A stretch of DNA of 64,000 nucleotides from JBLMZI01 sp050258755 (GCA_050258755.1 JBLMZI010000003.1:1-64000); one strand, 5' to 3'; numbered from the stretch's first letter, positions 25,037 through 34,868 are shown. A program made the numbers and translations. Notes: generated by a model from the letters alone, not told the origin.

Positions 25037-26632
25037 ATGTCCTATCCGAACCGGGACAATCCGTACAGCTTTGACGCGTTCCTGGAGTGGCGCAACCAGG
25101 TGGACTTCTATGCTGACGACCTGTTCCTGCAGCGGGCAGTTCGGCATTTTTGCGGGGACGAATGGGAAAAGGTTGATGCCGCCGCGCGGGAAATCTCGCC
25201 TAAAGCTTCGTTCCGCTGGAACCGGATGGCGGAAGCGGCCGCCCGCCCGGAAGAGCGCCCTTACATCCTGCATTATGACGGGCACCGCCGCCGGATTGAC
25301 CGGATTGTCCGCCCACACGAAACCCGCATCATGGAAAAGGAGATCTTTGCAGAAGCCATTTTTTCGAAACAAACCGCACCTTGGGTGAAGTTCATCAAGA
25401 TGCTGCTGATCTACCAGAACGGCGAGGCCTGTATCAGCTGCCCGTTGACCTGCACCGAAGGGGCGGTCGCCATTATCGATAAATATGCCGAGACCCCCGA
25501 GGTCAAGCGGATCCTGCAGCACCTTTCGGAAGGCATTGACGGTGAATTCGCGATCGGCGCTCAGTATCTTTCGGAAATTCAGGGCGGGTCCGATGTTGCC
25601 GCCAATGTGCTGGAGGCGGTTTTAGAAAACGGGGTCTGGAAACTGTATGGGACCAAGTTTTTCTGTTCCGCCACCCATGCGGACTATGCCATGGTGACGG
25701 CGAAACCGCAGGGCTCGGAGGATGTTGCTTTGTTCGTGGTGCCTTCCTGGCTGCCCGGCAATAAGGAAAAAGAGATCCGGAATGGTTATACCATCGACCG
25801 GATCAAATGGAAGATGGGGACGAGCGAACTGACCACCGCGGAAATGACGTTCAACGGAGCGACAGCCTATCCGGTGGGTCCGCTGAACCGCGGGATTGCC
25901 AATGTGGCCGGTGTGGTGCTGACCTATTCCCGCCTCACGGTCGGTTTAGGCTCGGCTGCCAATATGGCGCGGGCAGCGCGCGAAGCGCTGCATTACGCTT
26001 CTTTCCGGGACCAATTCGGGATGAAGATCAAGGATTTCCCGCTGTTGGCTTATCAGCTGAACCAGCTGCAGCGGAACACCCAACGTACCCTCGCCGGGGC
26101 CTTTCGGTTGTATCGCGATTTCCTCGGCCTGGAGGGTGGATTGAAGGGCGGCCTGAATCAGGACGAACCGGAAGAACTGCGCCGGCGAAGATTTGAAATC
26201 CGGGAGCTGATCATGCTCCAGAAGATGACCGCATCCTGGGACAGCACGGATATGATCCGCCTGGCCATGTCGGTCTTTGGCGGACATGGCGTCATGGAGG
26301 ATTTCTCGATTCTACCCAGGCTGTACCGGGATTCGGCCGTGAATGAACTCTGGGAAGGTCCGCGGAATGTGCTTCTGACCCAGATGCACCGCGATTTTCG
26401 GCGTGCCTCCGAATGGTACGATGCGCGCACGTTTGTCGCCTCGGTGCTCAAAGGCGCTCCAGAAACGGTGGTTCGCAGGCTTTCCGAGGAGATGGCCGAG
26501 CTGCTGGCGCATCCCGATCTTTTCACAGCCGATGCCGCCACGCTCGATATCTGTGCCCGCTGGGACCGCTTCTGCGGCGATTTATTCCATGCCTATCAGG
26601 ACGCCGCGCTGGCCGAAATGGAAGGGGCTTGA
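25037..26632 (+). CDS. Acyl-CoA dehydrogenase family protein, AidB/ACAD11-like long form
   Basis: A 531-residue flavoprotein. It is longer than classic acyl-CoA dehydrogenases because of an N-terminal region of about 130 residues, as in AidB and related long members. Signatures are YLSEIQGGSDVAANV (FAD), WKLYGTKFFCSATHADYAMV, KWKMGTSELTTAEMTF, YASFRDQFGMKIKDFPLL and FGGHGVMEDFSILPRLYRDS followed by NELWEGPRNVLL. The WEG region holds the family's conserved glutamate position. The substrate could be an unusual acyl-CoA. Start at 25037 has AAAGGGGGAG upstream; the frame from 24947 has none. Confidence 0.88.
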   Translation: MSYPNRDNPYSFDAFLEWRNQVDFYADDLFLQRAVRHFCGDEWEKVDAAAREISPKASFRWNRMAEAAARPEERPYILHYDGHRRRIDRIVRPHETRIMEKEIFAEAIFSKQTAPWVKFIKMLLIYQNGEACISCPLTCTEGAVAIIDKYAETPEVKRILQHLSEGIDGEFAIGAQYLSEIQGGSDVAANVLEAVLENGVWKLYGTKFFCSATHADYAMVTAKPQGSEDVALFVVPSWLPGNKEKEIRNGYTIDRIKWKMGTSELTTAEMTFNGATAYPVGPLNRGIANVAGVVLTYSRLTVGLGSAANMARAAREALHYASFRDQFGMKIKDFPLLAYQLNQLQRNTQRTLAGAFRLYRDFLGLEGGLKGGLNQDEPEELRRRRFEIRELIMLQKMTASWDSTDMIRLAMSVFGGHGVMEDFSILPRLYRDSAVNELWEGPRNVLLTQMHRDFRRASEWYDARTFVASVLKGAPETVVRRLSEEMAELLAHPDLFTADAATLDICARWDRFCGDLFHAYQDAALAEMEGA

Positions 26633-26653
26633 GGGCGCACATCCCCCAATCGG

Positions 26654-26688
26654 CCCGGCAGTACGGAATAGTACCAGCCGGGTCTTTT
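26654..26688 (+). terminator. Intrinsic terminator after the long acyl-CoA dehydrogenase
   Basis: CCCGGC (26654-26659) pairs with GCCGGG (26677-26682), with inner GTAC repeats that can pair, followed by TCTTTT. Confidence 0.65.
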
Positions 26689-26775
26689 GATGTTTTAAGC
26701 CGTGAGGATTTGATATACTAAAAAAATGCAATGGCTGGAAATAGAAGCCAAAGGATATTTTTAGGAGGACCATTC

Positions 26776-28572
26776 ATGAAAACCCGTTTCGTCAACCGCG
26801 TGATCGCCGTCATCGCGGTGATTACACTGGTGTTGGGGCTCACCCCGGGTTCTGATTTACAGGCTAAGCCGAAACCTAAACCCGCTAAAAAGCCTGCGGT
26901 TAAGGCGGTGAAACCCGCACCGAAAATTGTAAAAATCGGATTCATCGCGCCGTTGACCGGGGATGTCGCTACTTTCGGTGAAACGACGAGAAATGGCTTC
27001 AATCTAGCCCTGGATCAGGTTAACCGTAAAGCCGGCGCGTTCACGCTGCAAGCCGTGATTGCGGATGATCAGAACGATGCATCGATTGCCGCGGTCGAAA
27101 CGAAAGAACTGATTGAGCGGGACAAGGTTCAGTTAATCGTCGGCTCGGTGACATCCGTGTGTTCGATTGAGATTTCTGAAGTCGCCAATGCGTATAAGAT
27201 TCCGCAAATTGCCTGCACCGCCACCAACCCGAAGGTTACTGTGGACGCGGGCAAGCGGAAACCGTATGCTTTCCGGACCTGCTTTATCGATCCATACCAG
27301 GGCAACTTAGCGGCTAACTTCGCACTGAACCAGTTGAAAGCGAAAAAAGCCGCTGTGCTGTATGATTCCGGAAACGACTACACCTGCGGCCTGGCAGATG
27401 TATTTAAACGGTCGTTCGAAAAGGGTGGCGGTACGGTTGAGATTTATGAGGAATATTCCCGGGCCGACACCGATTTCTCCAAACCGCTGCAAATGATCGC
27501 CAGGCAGAACGTGGACGTCCTGTTTTTACCGGACTACTATGAAAAGGTATCTGAGATCGGCGTTGAGGCCAGAAAACAAGGCCTGAAATGCACCTTCCTG
27601 GGCGGAGACGGCTGGGATTCCGTCGATCTGGATTTTGAAGCCATGGATCAGGGGTATTTCATCAATCACTATTCGTGCGACAATCCGAGAGCGGAAACCC
27701 AACGGTTTGTTAAACAGTACCAGGACCGCTACGGATGTATGCCCGACGCGCTGGCGGCGCTCGCCTACGATTCGGCCAATCTTGCGATTCAAGCGATTAA
27801 AATCGCGAACAGCAATGATCCGGTCAAAATCAAAAACGCGCTTCAGGGGCTGAGGAACGTTCCGTCCACTTGCGGCCCAATTACGTCGTTCGACAGCGAT
27901 GGTAATCCCCAGAAACCGGGCGTAGTCATCCAGATCAAGGATGGACGGCAGGTTTTTGTTTCCGAGATTAATTCATCCGCTGGGACCGGAAGCCCGGCCG
28001 CGCCGGCCAAGCCCGTGGAAAAACCTGCGGTGAAACCGGAGAACAAGCCTGCATCGACAGGTGAAACGGTCGTCGGCGGCATGACCCTGGTTCCGTACAC
28101 CAGTGATGATTTTGGGATTACTATGCTGGCGCCGAAAGGATGGATTGCCTTTCCGTCCGAGGTTGACGGACAAGGCACGCTTCTTTTTGTCTCTAACAAC
28201 GACGATACGGTCTTTCTGACGCTAATGGTGGATTCAAGTGTCTGCGATATTTTCAATAAAGCTGGGAATCTGGAAAGCGGATTCAAGGTGTTATCCAAAC
28301 TTGCCGCCACGACGTTTGAAAACCTGAAAACGATCGATACCCGAACCGTCCAAATCTCAGGGAGCAACGCGCTGGAAGCGACTGAAACGTTTGTTCAGTC
28401 AGGGAAGAGTTATAAAGTGACCGAAGTCTATGTGCTGCAAAACGGCCTTTGTTACAACGCAATCTACAAAACCGATCCTGCTTTGTTTGACAAGTACAAG
28501 GAGCCGCTGGTCCGGTGCATCGAGTCCCTGCAGATTACGCCCAGGTCCCAGTCAGATGCCACGCGTATTTGA
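26776..28572 (+). CDS. Periplasmic-binding protein fused to a PsbP-like domain, paralogue 1
   Basis: A 598-residue exported protein. A signal peptide (about 1-30, no lipobox) is followed by a lysine/proline linker (KPKPKPAKKPAVKAVKPAPK). Residues about 50-395 are a type I periplasmic-binding fold of the branched-chain amino acid class: VKIGFIAPLTGDVATFGET, VIADDQND, VQLIVGSVTSVCSIEISEVA, KAAVLYDSGNDY and ALAALAYDSANLAIQAIK. A second proline-rich linker (395-428) leads to a C-terminal domain opening YTSDDFGITMLAPKGW, like PsbP/DUF1795 domains. TAGGAGG supports the start; an upstream frame to 26731 is rejected. No permease or ATPase is nearby. Two paralogues lie at 33093 and 34927. Confidence 0.85.
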   Translation: MKTRFVNRVIAVIAVITLVLGLTPGSDLQAKPKPKPAKKPAVKAVKPAPKIVKIGFIAPLTGDVATFGETTRNGFNLALDQVNRKAGAFTLQAVIADDQNDASIAAVETKELIERDKVQLIVGSVTSVCSIEISEVANAYKIPQIACTATNPKVTVDAGKRKPYAFRTCFIDPYQGNLAANFALNQLKAKKAAVLYDSGNDYTCGLADVFKRSFEKGGGTVEIYEEYSRADTDFSKPLQMIARQNVDVLFLPDYYEKVSEIGVEARKQGLKCTFLGGDGWDSVDLDFEAMDQGYFINHYSCDNPRAETQRFVKQYQDRYGCMPDALAALAYDSANLAIQAIKIANSNDPVKIKNALQGLRNVPSTCGPITSFDSDGNPQKPGVVIQIKDGRQVFVSEINSSAGTGSPAAPAKPVEKPAVKPENKPASTGETVVGGMTLVPYTSDDFGITMLAPKGWIAFPSEVDGQGTLLFVSNNDDTVFLTLMVDSSVCDIFNKAGNLESGFKVLSKLAATTFENLKTIDTRTVQISGSNALEATETFVQSGKSYKVTEVYVLQNGLCYNAIYKTDPALFDKYKEPLVRCIESLQITPRSQSDATRI

Positions 28573-28612
28573 GAACGGGAAATGATCTCGAGAACGCGAT
28601 AAGACGAGTAAT

Positions 28613-28646
28613 ACAGGCTTTCCACTGCGGAAAGCCTGTTTCTTCT
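28613..28646 (+). terminator. Intrinsic terminator after binding-protein paralogue 1
   Basis: Stem ACAGGCTTTCC / GGAAAGCCTGT with loop ACTGC, followed by TTCTTCT. It separates paralogue 1 from the kinase gene, which must therefore have its own promoter, though none was recognised. Confidence 0.82.
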
Positions 28647-28781
28647 AAAAGAAATCAATCATGACAGCCGCCCAGAAGGCCGGATAGAGGGTTCGTTTCA
28701 GTCATTGTCGAAATAGTGAGAGACCAAACCGGGGTGAAAGGGTTTTGTAGGTACTCGTAAGAGAAGGAGCCGTACATCCAG

Positions 28782-31700
28782 ATGAAACGAATCAACAAGT
28801 ACTTGTCTTTGTTCGGGCTTTTTGTCGTCATTACGGTTATTCTCGGCTTAATCCTGCAGCATCAATATTCCAACCGGATCGTAACTCGCAATACCGAGCG
28901 AATCACCGAACTGTCCGTGTCGGTCATGAACCAGCAAATCCAAAGCTGGCTGAATGAACACGCCCGGGTGATTGAAACCTGCCGCGCCTATACGGTCACG
29001 GCCATTGACGACGAGTCCGGTGAACTTGCCTTTCTCAGGATGATGCTGCAAAGTGACCGCGATTTTGCCTCGATCTATTTCGGCTCGGCGGACAATCATC
29101 TGATTAATGCCAGCGGTTGGGTTCCGCCCAGGGGGTTCGACCTCAGGACCCGGCCCTGGTTTGGGAAAGCGGTGTCTCAAAACCGTCTGGTTTTCACCGA
29201 AGCCTTTGTCAATGCCAGTAGGGACAAGGCAATCATTACCATTGCTGTGCCGGTGCGGGATGCGGGCGGAAAGCTGCTTGGCGTCGTCGGCGGGGATGTG
29301 TCCCTCGAAACCATCATCCATGTGATCCGCGATAAGAAGATCGGAAATACCGGCTATTCGTTTCTGATTGACGGCAAGGGCAACCTGGTTGCCCATCCCG
29401 ATTATGCCTACAATCCGGGTATTCCGTTTGTAAAGGTCAACGAGCGGTATCCTGGCATTTCGCTGAATTCCCTTCACACCAGGGGAACGGTCCAACCGGT
29501 GACGCTTGACGGCAGAAACGGATATATCGCGTTCCAGGCCGTGCCGGGAACGGACTGGCACCTGGCCAGCTTCGTCCCGATGAGCGAGTTTTCCGGCCAA
29601 TTCAACCAACTGCTCAGCGTGCTCGGTATTTCGGCCCTGGTGTCATTGCTGATTATTTTGGTGTTCCTGTGGCTGCAGCGCCGGCTGTTGATTCTGCCCC
29701 TGGTTCGCCTGGGTGAGAACGTCGCCCGGATCGATGTCAAAAACAATCCGGACTACCGGCTCCCGACGGATGAAACTGCCGAATTTGCCGAACTAGCCCG
29801 GGGGATGAATGCGGTGCTGGAAACCACCAGTTCCTATGTCGCCAGCCTGACCGTGAAAGAAGACGCGCTGAAGGGCTCTAATTTGCAGTTGGAAGCCATG
29901 GTTCTCAAACAGCGGGCCCAGCAGGTGGAACTGGAGCGGCAGTATGAAGGCATTGAGCGGGAAAGTGCCGATCGCCAACAAGCCCAGGAAGAACTGAGCA
30001 ATTTTTTTGAGGTCAATCTGGATCTGCTGTGCATCGCGGATACCGATGGCAATTTCATCAAGGTCAACAAGGCCTGGCAGGATATTTTGGGTTACAACAC
30101 CCAGGAGCTGGAAAAACGCAAGTTTCTGGAGTTCATTCACCCGGATGATCTTGACGAAACCCTTGCGGTAATGGGCAAGTTGGCCAACCAGGAAATGGTC
30201 ATCAATTTTGTGAACCGCTATCGGTGCGCGGACGGGTCCTATCGTTTCATAGAATGGCGCTCCCGGCCGAAAGGAAACTTGATCTATGCGGCAGCCCGGG
30301 ATATTACGGACAAGAAACTGGCTGAAGTGGAGCTGATCAAGTCAAAAGAGCAGGCCGAATCGGCAAACGTCATGAAGAGCCAGTTTCTGGCTAACATGTC
30401 CCATGAAATAAGGACTCCGATGAACGGGATTCTTGGCTTTCTGGAACTGCTTAGCCGGACCGAGCTTTCGACCCTGCAGGAAGAGTTCGTCCGGGATGCG
30501 AAATCGGCGTCTGATATGCTGCTGATCATTATTAACGATATTCTGGACTTTTCTAAAATCGAGGCCGGGAAATTGGCAGTGGAAAAGATCGGCTTTCAGC
30601 TTCGCCCCATCGTAGAGGATACCGTGACCATGTTCCTGCCGAAAGCAATGGAAAAACAACTGGCCTTGAACGTGACGATTGAGCCTGGCGTTCCCAATGT
30701 TGTTCGTGGGGATCCGGCCCGGCTGAAACAGATTATGGGCAATCTCATCAGCAACGCCATTAAGTTCACCGAAAAGGGGACAGTCACTTTGACGGTCGGC
30801 TGTGCATCGGTTGAAAACGATCACACCTGGATTGACTTTGCCGTTGCCGATACCGGAATCGGCATGAGTGAATCGGTGATGCAAACCTTATTCACCCCAT
30901 TTACCCAGGGTGAAAGCTCAACCACGAGACGATTTGGCGGAACCGGTCTCGGACTGGCGATCAGCAAGGAATTGGTTCATTTGATGGGTGGTACGATTTC
31001 GGCCGAGAGCAAGCCGGGCCAGGGATCGGTTTTTCGGTTTTCAGTCTGTCTAGAGATTTTGAAGCAAGCTGCCGGTACAGGCCCTGATCAAAGGATTCAG
31101 GCGGCAAAGGCCGGGCCGTCCGGCAGAGGGGTTCCTGCCGGAACCAGGCCCAAGTTCCTGCTGGTCGATGACAGCGAAATGAACCGAAAAATCTTGATGG
31201 CGATTTTGAAATCGCATGGCTTTAGCTGTGATGTGGCCGTAGACGGGCGCGAAGCGATCCGGGCGGTGACCGAAAACGATTACGATATCGTTTTCATGGA
31301 CTGTCAGATGCCGGAAATGGATGGCTATGAAAGCACGGCCCGGATTCGGGAATTGGAAACGGACGGAAAGCATACGACCATCATTGCCATGACCGCTTAT
31401 GCCATGGAAGGTGATCGGGAACGGTGCCTGGCGGTGGGAATGGATGACTATCTCAGCAAACCGATCAACTATGATCACATGTTTCGGCTGATTGACGCTT
31501 ACACCGGACCAGGGGAAACCCTGCGGGAAGAGAGCGGGTTCAAGGTGAATCCGCAGGAAGCGCTTTCCCCCTGGCTGGCCGCTTATTTGCCCGGCTTTGT
31601 TCAAGAATCCGGGCTGACTGAGGAAGAGGCGATGCCGATTTACCAGGCGTTTCACCAAAACGTCCCGGAAATCATGGCTGAAATCGAGACCGCGATGGGC

Positions 31701-31874
31701 AGCACCAATTTTGAAAAGCTGGCCGCGTCGGCGCATACCCTGAAAGGATCGGCCGGGAATCTTCAGGTTACGGCCGTTTACCAAACGGCCGCGGGGCTGG
31801 AACTCGCGGCCCGGCAGCGTGATTTGGATCAATGCCAGCGGTGGATTGAAGATTTGGCCCGGCTGATCAGATAA
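28782..31874 (+). CDS. Hybrid sensor histidine kinase with dCACHE, HAMP, PAS, receiver and Hpt domains
   Basis: A 1030-residue membrane kinase. Order: TM1 (about 8-27); dCACHE sensor (30-275) with GFDLRTRPWFGKA, an R-x-R-P-W segment like the pocket of amino-acid-binding dCACHE domains; TM2 (about 282-302); HAMP; coiled coil; PAS (405-520); HisKA with phospho-acceptor His541 in MSHEIRTPMNG; HATPase with GGTGLGLAIS; receiver (790-910) with Asp840 in FMDCQMPEMDG; and Hpt with His985 in AHTLKGSAGN. The phosphorelay ends in Hpt, so a separate output regulator is expected but none is beside it. AGAAGGAG lies 12 bases upstream. Its neighbours are three binding-protein paralogues. Confidence 0.94.
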   Translation: MKRINKYLSLFGLFVVITVILGLILQHQYSNRIVTRNTERITELSVSVMNQQIQSWLNEHARVIETCRAYTVTAIDDESGELAFLRMMLQSDRDFASIYFGSADNHLINASGWVPPRGFDLRTRPWFGKAVSQNRLVFTEAFVNASRDKAIITIAVPVRDAGGKLLGVVGGDVSLETIIHVIRDKKIGNTGYSFLIDGKGNLVAHPDYAYNPGIPFVKVNERYPGISLNSLHTRGTVQPVTLDGRNGYIAFQAVPGTDWHLASFVPMSEFSGQFNQLLSVLGISALVSLLIILVFLWLQRRLLILPLVRLGENVARIDVKNNPDYRLPTDETAEFAELARGMNAVLETTSSYVASLTVKEDALKGSNLQLEAMVLKQRAQQVELERQYEGIERESADRQQAQEELSNFFEVNLDLLCIADTDGNFIKVNKAWQDILGYNTQELEKRKFLEFIHPDDLDETLAVMGKLANQEMVINFVNRYRCADGSYRFIEWRSRPKGNLIYAAARDITDKKLAEVELIKSKEQAESANVMKSQFLANMSHEIRTPMNGILGFLELLSRTELSTLQEEFVRDAKSASDMLLIIINDILDFSKIEAGKLAVEKIGFQLRPIVEDTVTMFLPKAMEKQLALNVTIEPGVPNVVRGDPARLKQIMGNLISNAIKFTEKGTVTLTVGCASVENDHTWIDFAVADTGIGMSESVMQTLFTPFTQGESSTTRRFGGTGLGLAISKELVHLMGGTISAESKPGQGSVFRFSVCLEILKQAAGTGPDQRIQAAKAGPSGRGVPAGTRPKFLLVDDSEMNRKILMAILKSHGFSCDVAVDGREAIRAVTENDYDIVFMDCQMPEMDGYESTARIRELETDGKHTTIIAMTAYAMEGDRERCLAVGMDDYLSKPINYDHMFRLIDAYTGPGETLREESGFKVNPQEALSPWLAAYLPGFVQESGLTEEEAMPIYQAFHQNVPEIMAEIETAMGSTNFEKLAASAHTLKGSAGNLQVTAVYQTAAGLELAARQRDLDQCQRWIEDLARLIR

Positions 31875-31913
31875 GCGGCTCGGGCGACCGGCAATGCATA
31901 TACAGCTTACCCG

Positions 31914-31947
31914 AAAGGCTTTTTGGCACATGCCAGGAAGCCTTTTT
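31914..31947 (+). terminator. Intrinsic terminator after the hybrid kinase
   Basis: Outer stem AAAGGCTT / AAGCCTTT and inner stem TGGCA / TGCCA form one hairpin, followed by TT. The 156 bases between it and the small gene at 32104 contain nothing else I recognise. Confidence 0.78.
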
Positions 31948-32103
31948 GCGCGTGCCGATCCCGATTTGGCAGGGGTGCATAGGGATTGTATGAGTACATG
32001 GATGAATGAATAAAAGATTATTTTTCCAAAAGGGTGAACAAATTCCGCACAGTGGTCGTCATATACCCAAGTAGGTGACGATGCGTTGAAGGGAGTGAAT
32101 GCG

Positions 32104-32217
32104 ATGACCACGATCGCAGTATTCAATCAAATCATGACCGTAGCAGCTGGGGCGATCCTGTTTCTGGGCATCGCGTCCTTTACCTACCAGGGATTGAATC
32201 AACGAAGGTACTTTTAA
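32104..32217 (+). CDS. Small single-pass membrane peptide (37 residues)
   Basis: A 37-residue frame not called by length-limited searches. The ribosome site GAAGGGAGTG lies nine bases before the ATG. Residues 10-28 (IMTVAAGAILFLGIASFTY) are hydrophobic enough for one membrane helix, followed by a polar, basic end (QGLNQRRYF). A strong terminator follows 48 bases later and the next gene has its own ribosome site, so the peptide could be a separate transcript. Function unknown; it could be a small regulatory membrane protein. An out-of-frame ATG at 32099 is not preferred. Confidence 0.6.
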   Translation: MTTIAVFNQIMTVAAGAILFLGIASFTYQGLNQRRYF

Positions 32218-32264
32218 ACGGCGGCACCCGAGCAAGGGTGACTTCGAAAAGCGCATGCTGGAAC

Positions 32265-32297
32265 AAAGGGCCTCAAAAGAGGCCCTTTTCATTTTTT
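32265..32297 (+). terminator. Intrinsic terminator after the small peptide gene
   Basis: Perfect stem AAAGGGCCTC / GAGGCCCTTT with loop AAAA, followed by TTCATTTTTT. It stands 24 bases before the next start, whose AGGAGGTG lies after the hairpin, so it might also act as an attenuator. Confidence 0.85.
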
Positions 32298-32320
32298 AAA
32301 GCAAAGGAGGTGACACCGGT

Positions 32321-32875
32321 ATGAGCGCAGTCCTGAATACCGCGGCCGAAATCTGGCCGGCGGCCAAAACCGCGGGGTTGATTTTTTTCGCCAGCCTGGC
32401 AGCGACAAGTCTTGGCACATTGTCCACCCTGTTTCTTTCCAGGCAGGTCGTGAAACCGGTGTACCTCATCACCTTTCTCGATGCACTGATCGCTGCGTCC
32501 GTCCTGCGTTCGATGAGCAGTTCCCGCGGACTGTATTTTATCGTCGCATTCGCGCTGGGCAAGACGGTTGGGGTTTTTGTCGGGCAGCAGCTGGAACGCT
32601 GGTTTGCCCCGGGCTATGTGGAACTCACCGTTTACAAACACCCGGACGACGGTGCGCGGCTGGCGGACCGGCTGCGGGAGCGGGGTTACTCGGTGACGAC
32701 CCAGATCGGATCCGGCCAGGAAGGGCGGCCCCGGATGGTTCTGATGATTTTCACCCCGCGGCGGGCGCTGCCCGATGTGAAACGGGTGCTGTTCGATGAG
32801 GGCAAGGTTCACATGGCGATTAAGCCGGTGGCGGGAACCTACGGTAAAATTGGCCAGGTGGCCGTGCATAGTTGA
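32321..32875 (+). CDS. DUF5698/DUF2179 (UPF0316-like) membrane protein
   Basis: A 184-residue protein. The N-terminal 90 residues hold three membrane helices (KTAGLIFFASLAATSLGTLS, VYLITFLDALIAASVL and LYFIVAFALGKTVGVFVG), typical of the DUF5698 domain. Residues 105-180 form the cytosolic DUF2179-type domain (VELTVYKHPDDGARLADRL...GYSVTTQIG...). In other proteins DUF2179 is linked with nucleotide or ligand binding, but the role of UPF0316 proteins is not established. AGGAGGTG eight bases upstream supports the start. Its stop TGA begins the stem of the next terminator. Confidence 0.83.
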   Translation: MSAVLNTAAEIWPAAKTAGLIFFASLAATSLGTLSTLFLSRQVVKPVYLITFLDALIAASVLRSMSSSRGLYFIVAFALGKTVGVFVGQQLERWFAPGYVELTVYKHPDDGARLADRLRERGYSVTTQIGSGQEGRPRMVLMIFTPRRALPDVKRVLFDEGKVHMAIKPVAGTYGKIGQVAVHS

Positions 32876-32909
32876 CCGGTTTACGGAGCTCCCGTAAGCC
32901 GGTTTTTTT
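32875..32909 (+). terminator. Intrinsic terminator after the DUF5698 gene
   Basis: ACCGGTTTACGG pairs with CCGTAAGCCGGT (one offset base) around AGCTC, followed by TTTTTT. Confidence 0.85.
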
Positions 32910-33092
32910 ATTGGGTCAGACCAGCCGGGCTGTTTTGACTTAGGGAGCGCCTTCAAGTATCTGAGGGCGGAAAACGCGATTTCGCGCATGCCAGTTATTT
33001 CACACTCTGATATACTGGGAAACAAGTCAGCGCCTGGAAGTTCAGGAAATGCTCAACGCAATCCGGGGAAGTACATTTGGAGGAATCGATCG

Positions 33093-34868
33093 TTGAAAAG
33101 CAGTATTGTGTCCAAAGTTATTGCCATTTTGATGATTGGAGCATTGTGCGTCGGGGTGACGCCAATGATGGCGGCGGCGAAAGCCAAACCGAAACCGAAG
33201 ACCAAGCCAAAGCCGAAAACGGCCCTAAAGGTACCGGTCAAGCCGGCGCTTCCGGTATTGAAGATCGGATTTATCGGCCCGGTCAGTCTTGGCGTAGAAG
33301 GAAGTACCCAGGGGAACTCCATGAAACGGGGCTTTATCCTGGCCATGGAGGAATCCAAGGTGAAACTGGCAGGGTATAACGTTCAGTATGTTATTGCTGA
33401 CGACCAGGGCTCTGAAACTGAAGCCTTGAAACAAGCCAAAAAACTGATTGCGACCGACAAAGTGCAGGCGCTGGTCGGTTCGTGGAGCTGGAAATCAACC
33501 GACAATGTATCCAAAGTGGCGAATGCCGAGGGGATTCCGATGGTGGCTCCGATCAGCACCTGGGACAGCCTGACCGGGGACGGTAATCGCCGGAATGCTT
33601 ATACCTTCAGGGCCTGTGTGATGGATGAGCTGACCGCCAAGCTGGCGGCCAACTATGCGCTGAAGCGGATGAATGCCAGAACAGCGGCTGTTTTTCTTGA
33701 CGACACCGAAGAATTGTCGCGCGGGCTGGCGGATCAGTTTATTGATACCTTCAAAGACGGCGGCGGAACGGTTGATGTTGCTTATTCGTACAACGATCAG
33801 GTGACCGACCGCGAGATTGAAATGATGATCAATAAAATGGTCGGGAAACGGATCGATGTCATCTTTCTGTCGGATGAATGGGAGGCCAGTGCACGGTTAG
33901 CCAAGGCCGCAAAGGACCAGAAGATCTTGAGCCCGATTCTCGGGACCGATCGATGGGATGGCTGCTACATTTATGATGAAGCGATGGAAGGTGCTTGTTT
34001 TATTAACCAGTGCGCGATCGACGATCCAAGTCCGGCTATGAGTGAATTTGTAAAGCGCTACAAGAACCGGTGGGGGATTGCGCCGGATACCAATGCCGCG
34101 CTGAGTTATGACGCCGCGAATATGATCATCCATTCGGTGATTCGTGGCAAGAGTGCCGCGCCTGAGGGCATCAAAAACGCGCTGCAAGGGACTAAGGGTC
34201 TTGCTGGTGCGACAGGATCCATCAGCGTCGACCGGTTTGGCGACGCTGAGAAAAGTGGCGCCGTCGTTCAGATTAAACGTGGAGAAGCCGTGTATGTTGG
34301 CAAGGCTGAGATACCGGAAGCGGCTTCTCAGGCAAGCGCATCAGCTGCTTCGCCAAACACGAGCGAAGCAATCGTGGTCAATGGCATCCGGTTGACGACG
34401 GCGGGCTCGTCAGAAGCTGGTTACAGCCTGTTGGTGCCAGAAGACTGGGTCCCCTTCAAAGGGAATGAATCGGAGATTCCCGTAATCTGCGTGACAGCAC
34501 CCAACGAAGAAAATGCGTCCTTGCAGTCCGGGTTGAATCCAGGGCTTTACAAAACGTTTGCGAATGGGGTGGAAGCAGGGTATACCGTTCTGGAAAAACA
34601 GCTTTCGCTCCAACTTGACAGTTTTGAGACTCTGAAGATTTCTAAAATTAATGTATCCGGTTCACCTGGTATTGTCGCGTTGTATACATATTCAGCGAGC
34701 GGCAGGGACTGGATTGCCATCGAATGTTTTATCGTGAAGAATGGTCAGGTTTACAACATGGTCTACAAATCAGACGATGAAAAAGTGTTTAATAAATATC
34801 TGGAGGCGATTGCCGCGTGCTTTGATTCGGTTCAGCTGTTTACCCCGTATGATTCAGAGGATGAATAG
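33093..34868 (+). CDS. Periplasmic-binding protein fused to a PsbP-like domain, paralogue 2
   Basis: A 591-residue protein built like paralogue 1: signal peptide (MKSSIVSKVIAILMIGALCV), KPKPKTKPKPKTALK linker, type I periplasmic-binding domain (about 55-410: LKIGFIGPVSLGVEGSTQGN, VIADDQGSETEAL, VQALVGSWSWKSTDNVSKVA, YDAANMIIHSVI) and a C-terminal PsbP-like domain opening AGYSLLVPEDWVPF. The start is TTG at 33093, with GGAGG nine bases upstream; a longer frame to 32988 has no site. It runs in the same direction as paralogue 3, 58 bases away, so the two may be one operon. No ABC permease or ATPase is near. Confidence 0.84.
   Translation: MKSSIVSKVIAILMIGALCVGVTPMMAAAKAKPKPKTKPKPKTALKVPVKPALPVLKIGFIGPVSLGVEGSTQGNSMKRGFILAMEESKVKLAGYNVQYVIADDQGSETEALKQAKKLIATDKVQALVGSWSWKSTDNVSKVANAEGIPMVAPISTWDSLTGDGNRRNAYTFRACVMDELTAKLAANYALKRMNARTAAVFLDDTEELSRGLADQFIDTFKDGGGTVDVAYSYNDQVTDREIEMMINKMVGKRIDVIFLSDEWEASARLAKAAKDQKILSPILGTDRWDGCYIYDEAMEGACFINQCAIDDPSPAMSEFVKRYKNRWGIAPDTNAALSYDAANMIIHSVIRGKSAAPEGIKNALQGTKGLAGATGSISVDRFGDAEKSGAVVQIKRGEAVYVGKAEIPEAASQASASAASPNTSEAIVVNGIRLTTAGSSEAGYSLLVPEDWVPFKGNESEIPVICVTAPNEENASLQSGLNPGLYKTFANGVEAGYTVLEKQLSLQLDSFETLKISKINVSGSPGIVALYTYSASGRDWIAIECFIVKNGQVYNMVYKSDDEKVFNKYLEAIAACFDSVQLFTPYDSEDE

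Noticed and set aside
31050..32126. A 358-codon minus-strand frame opposite the end of the hybrid kinase
   Set aside because: It mirrors the receiver and Hpt coding region, has no family features and crosses the terminator at 31914.
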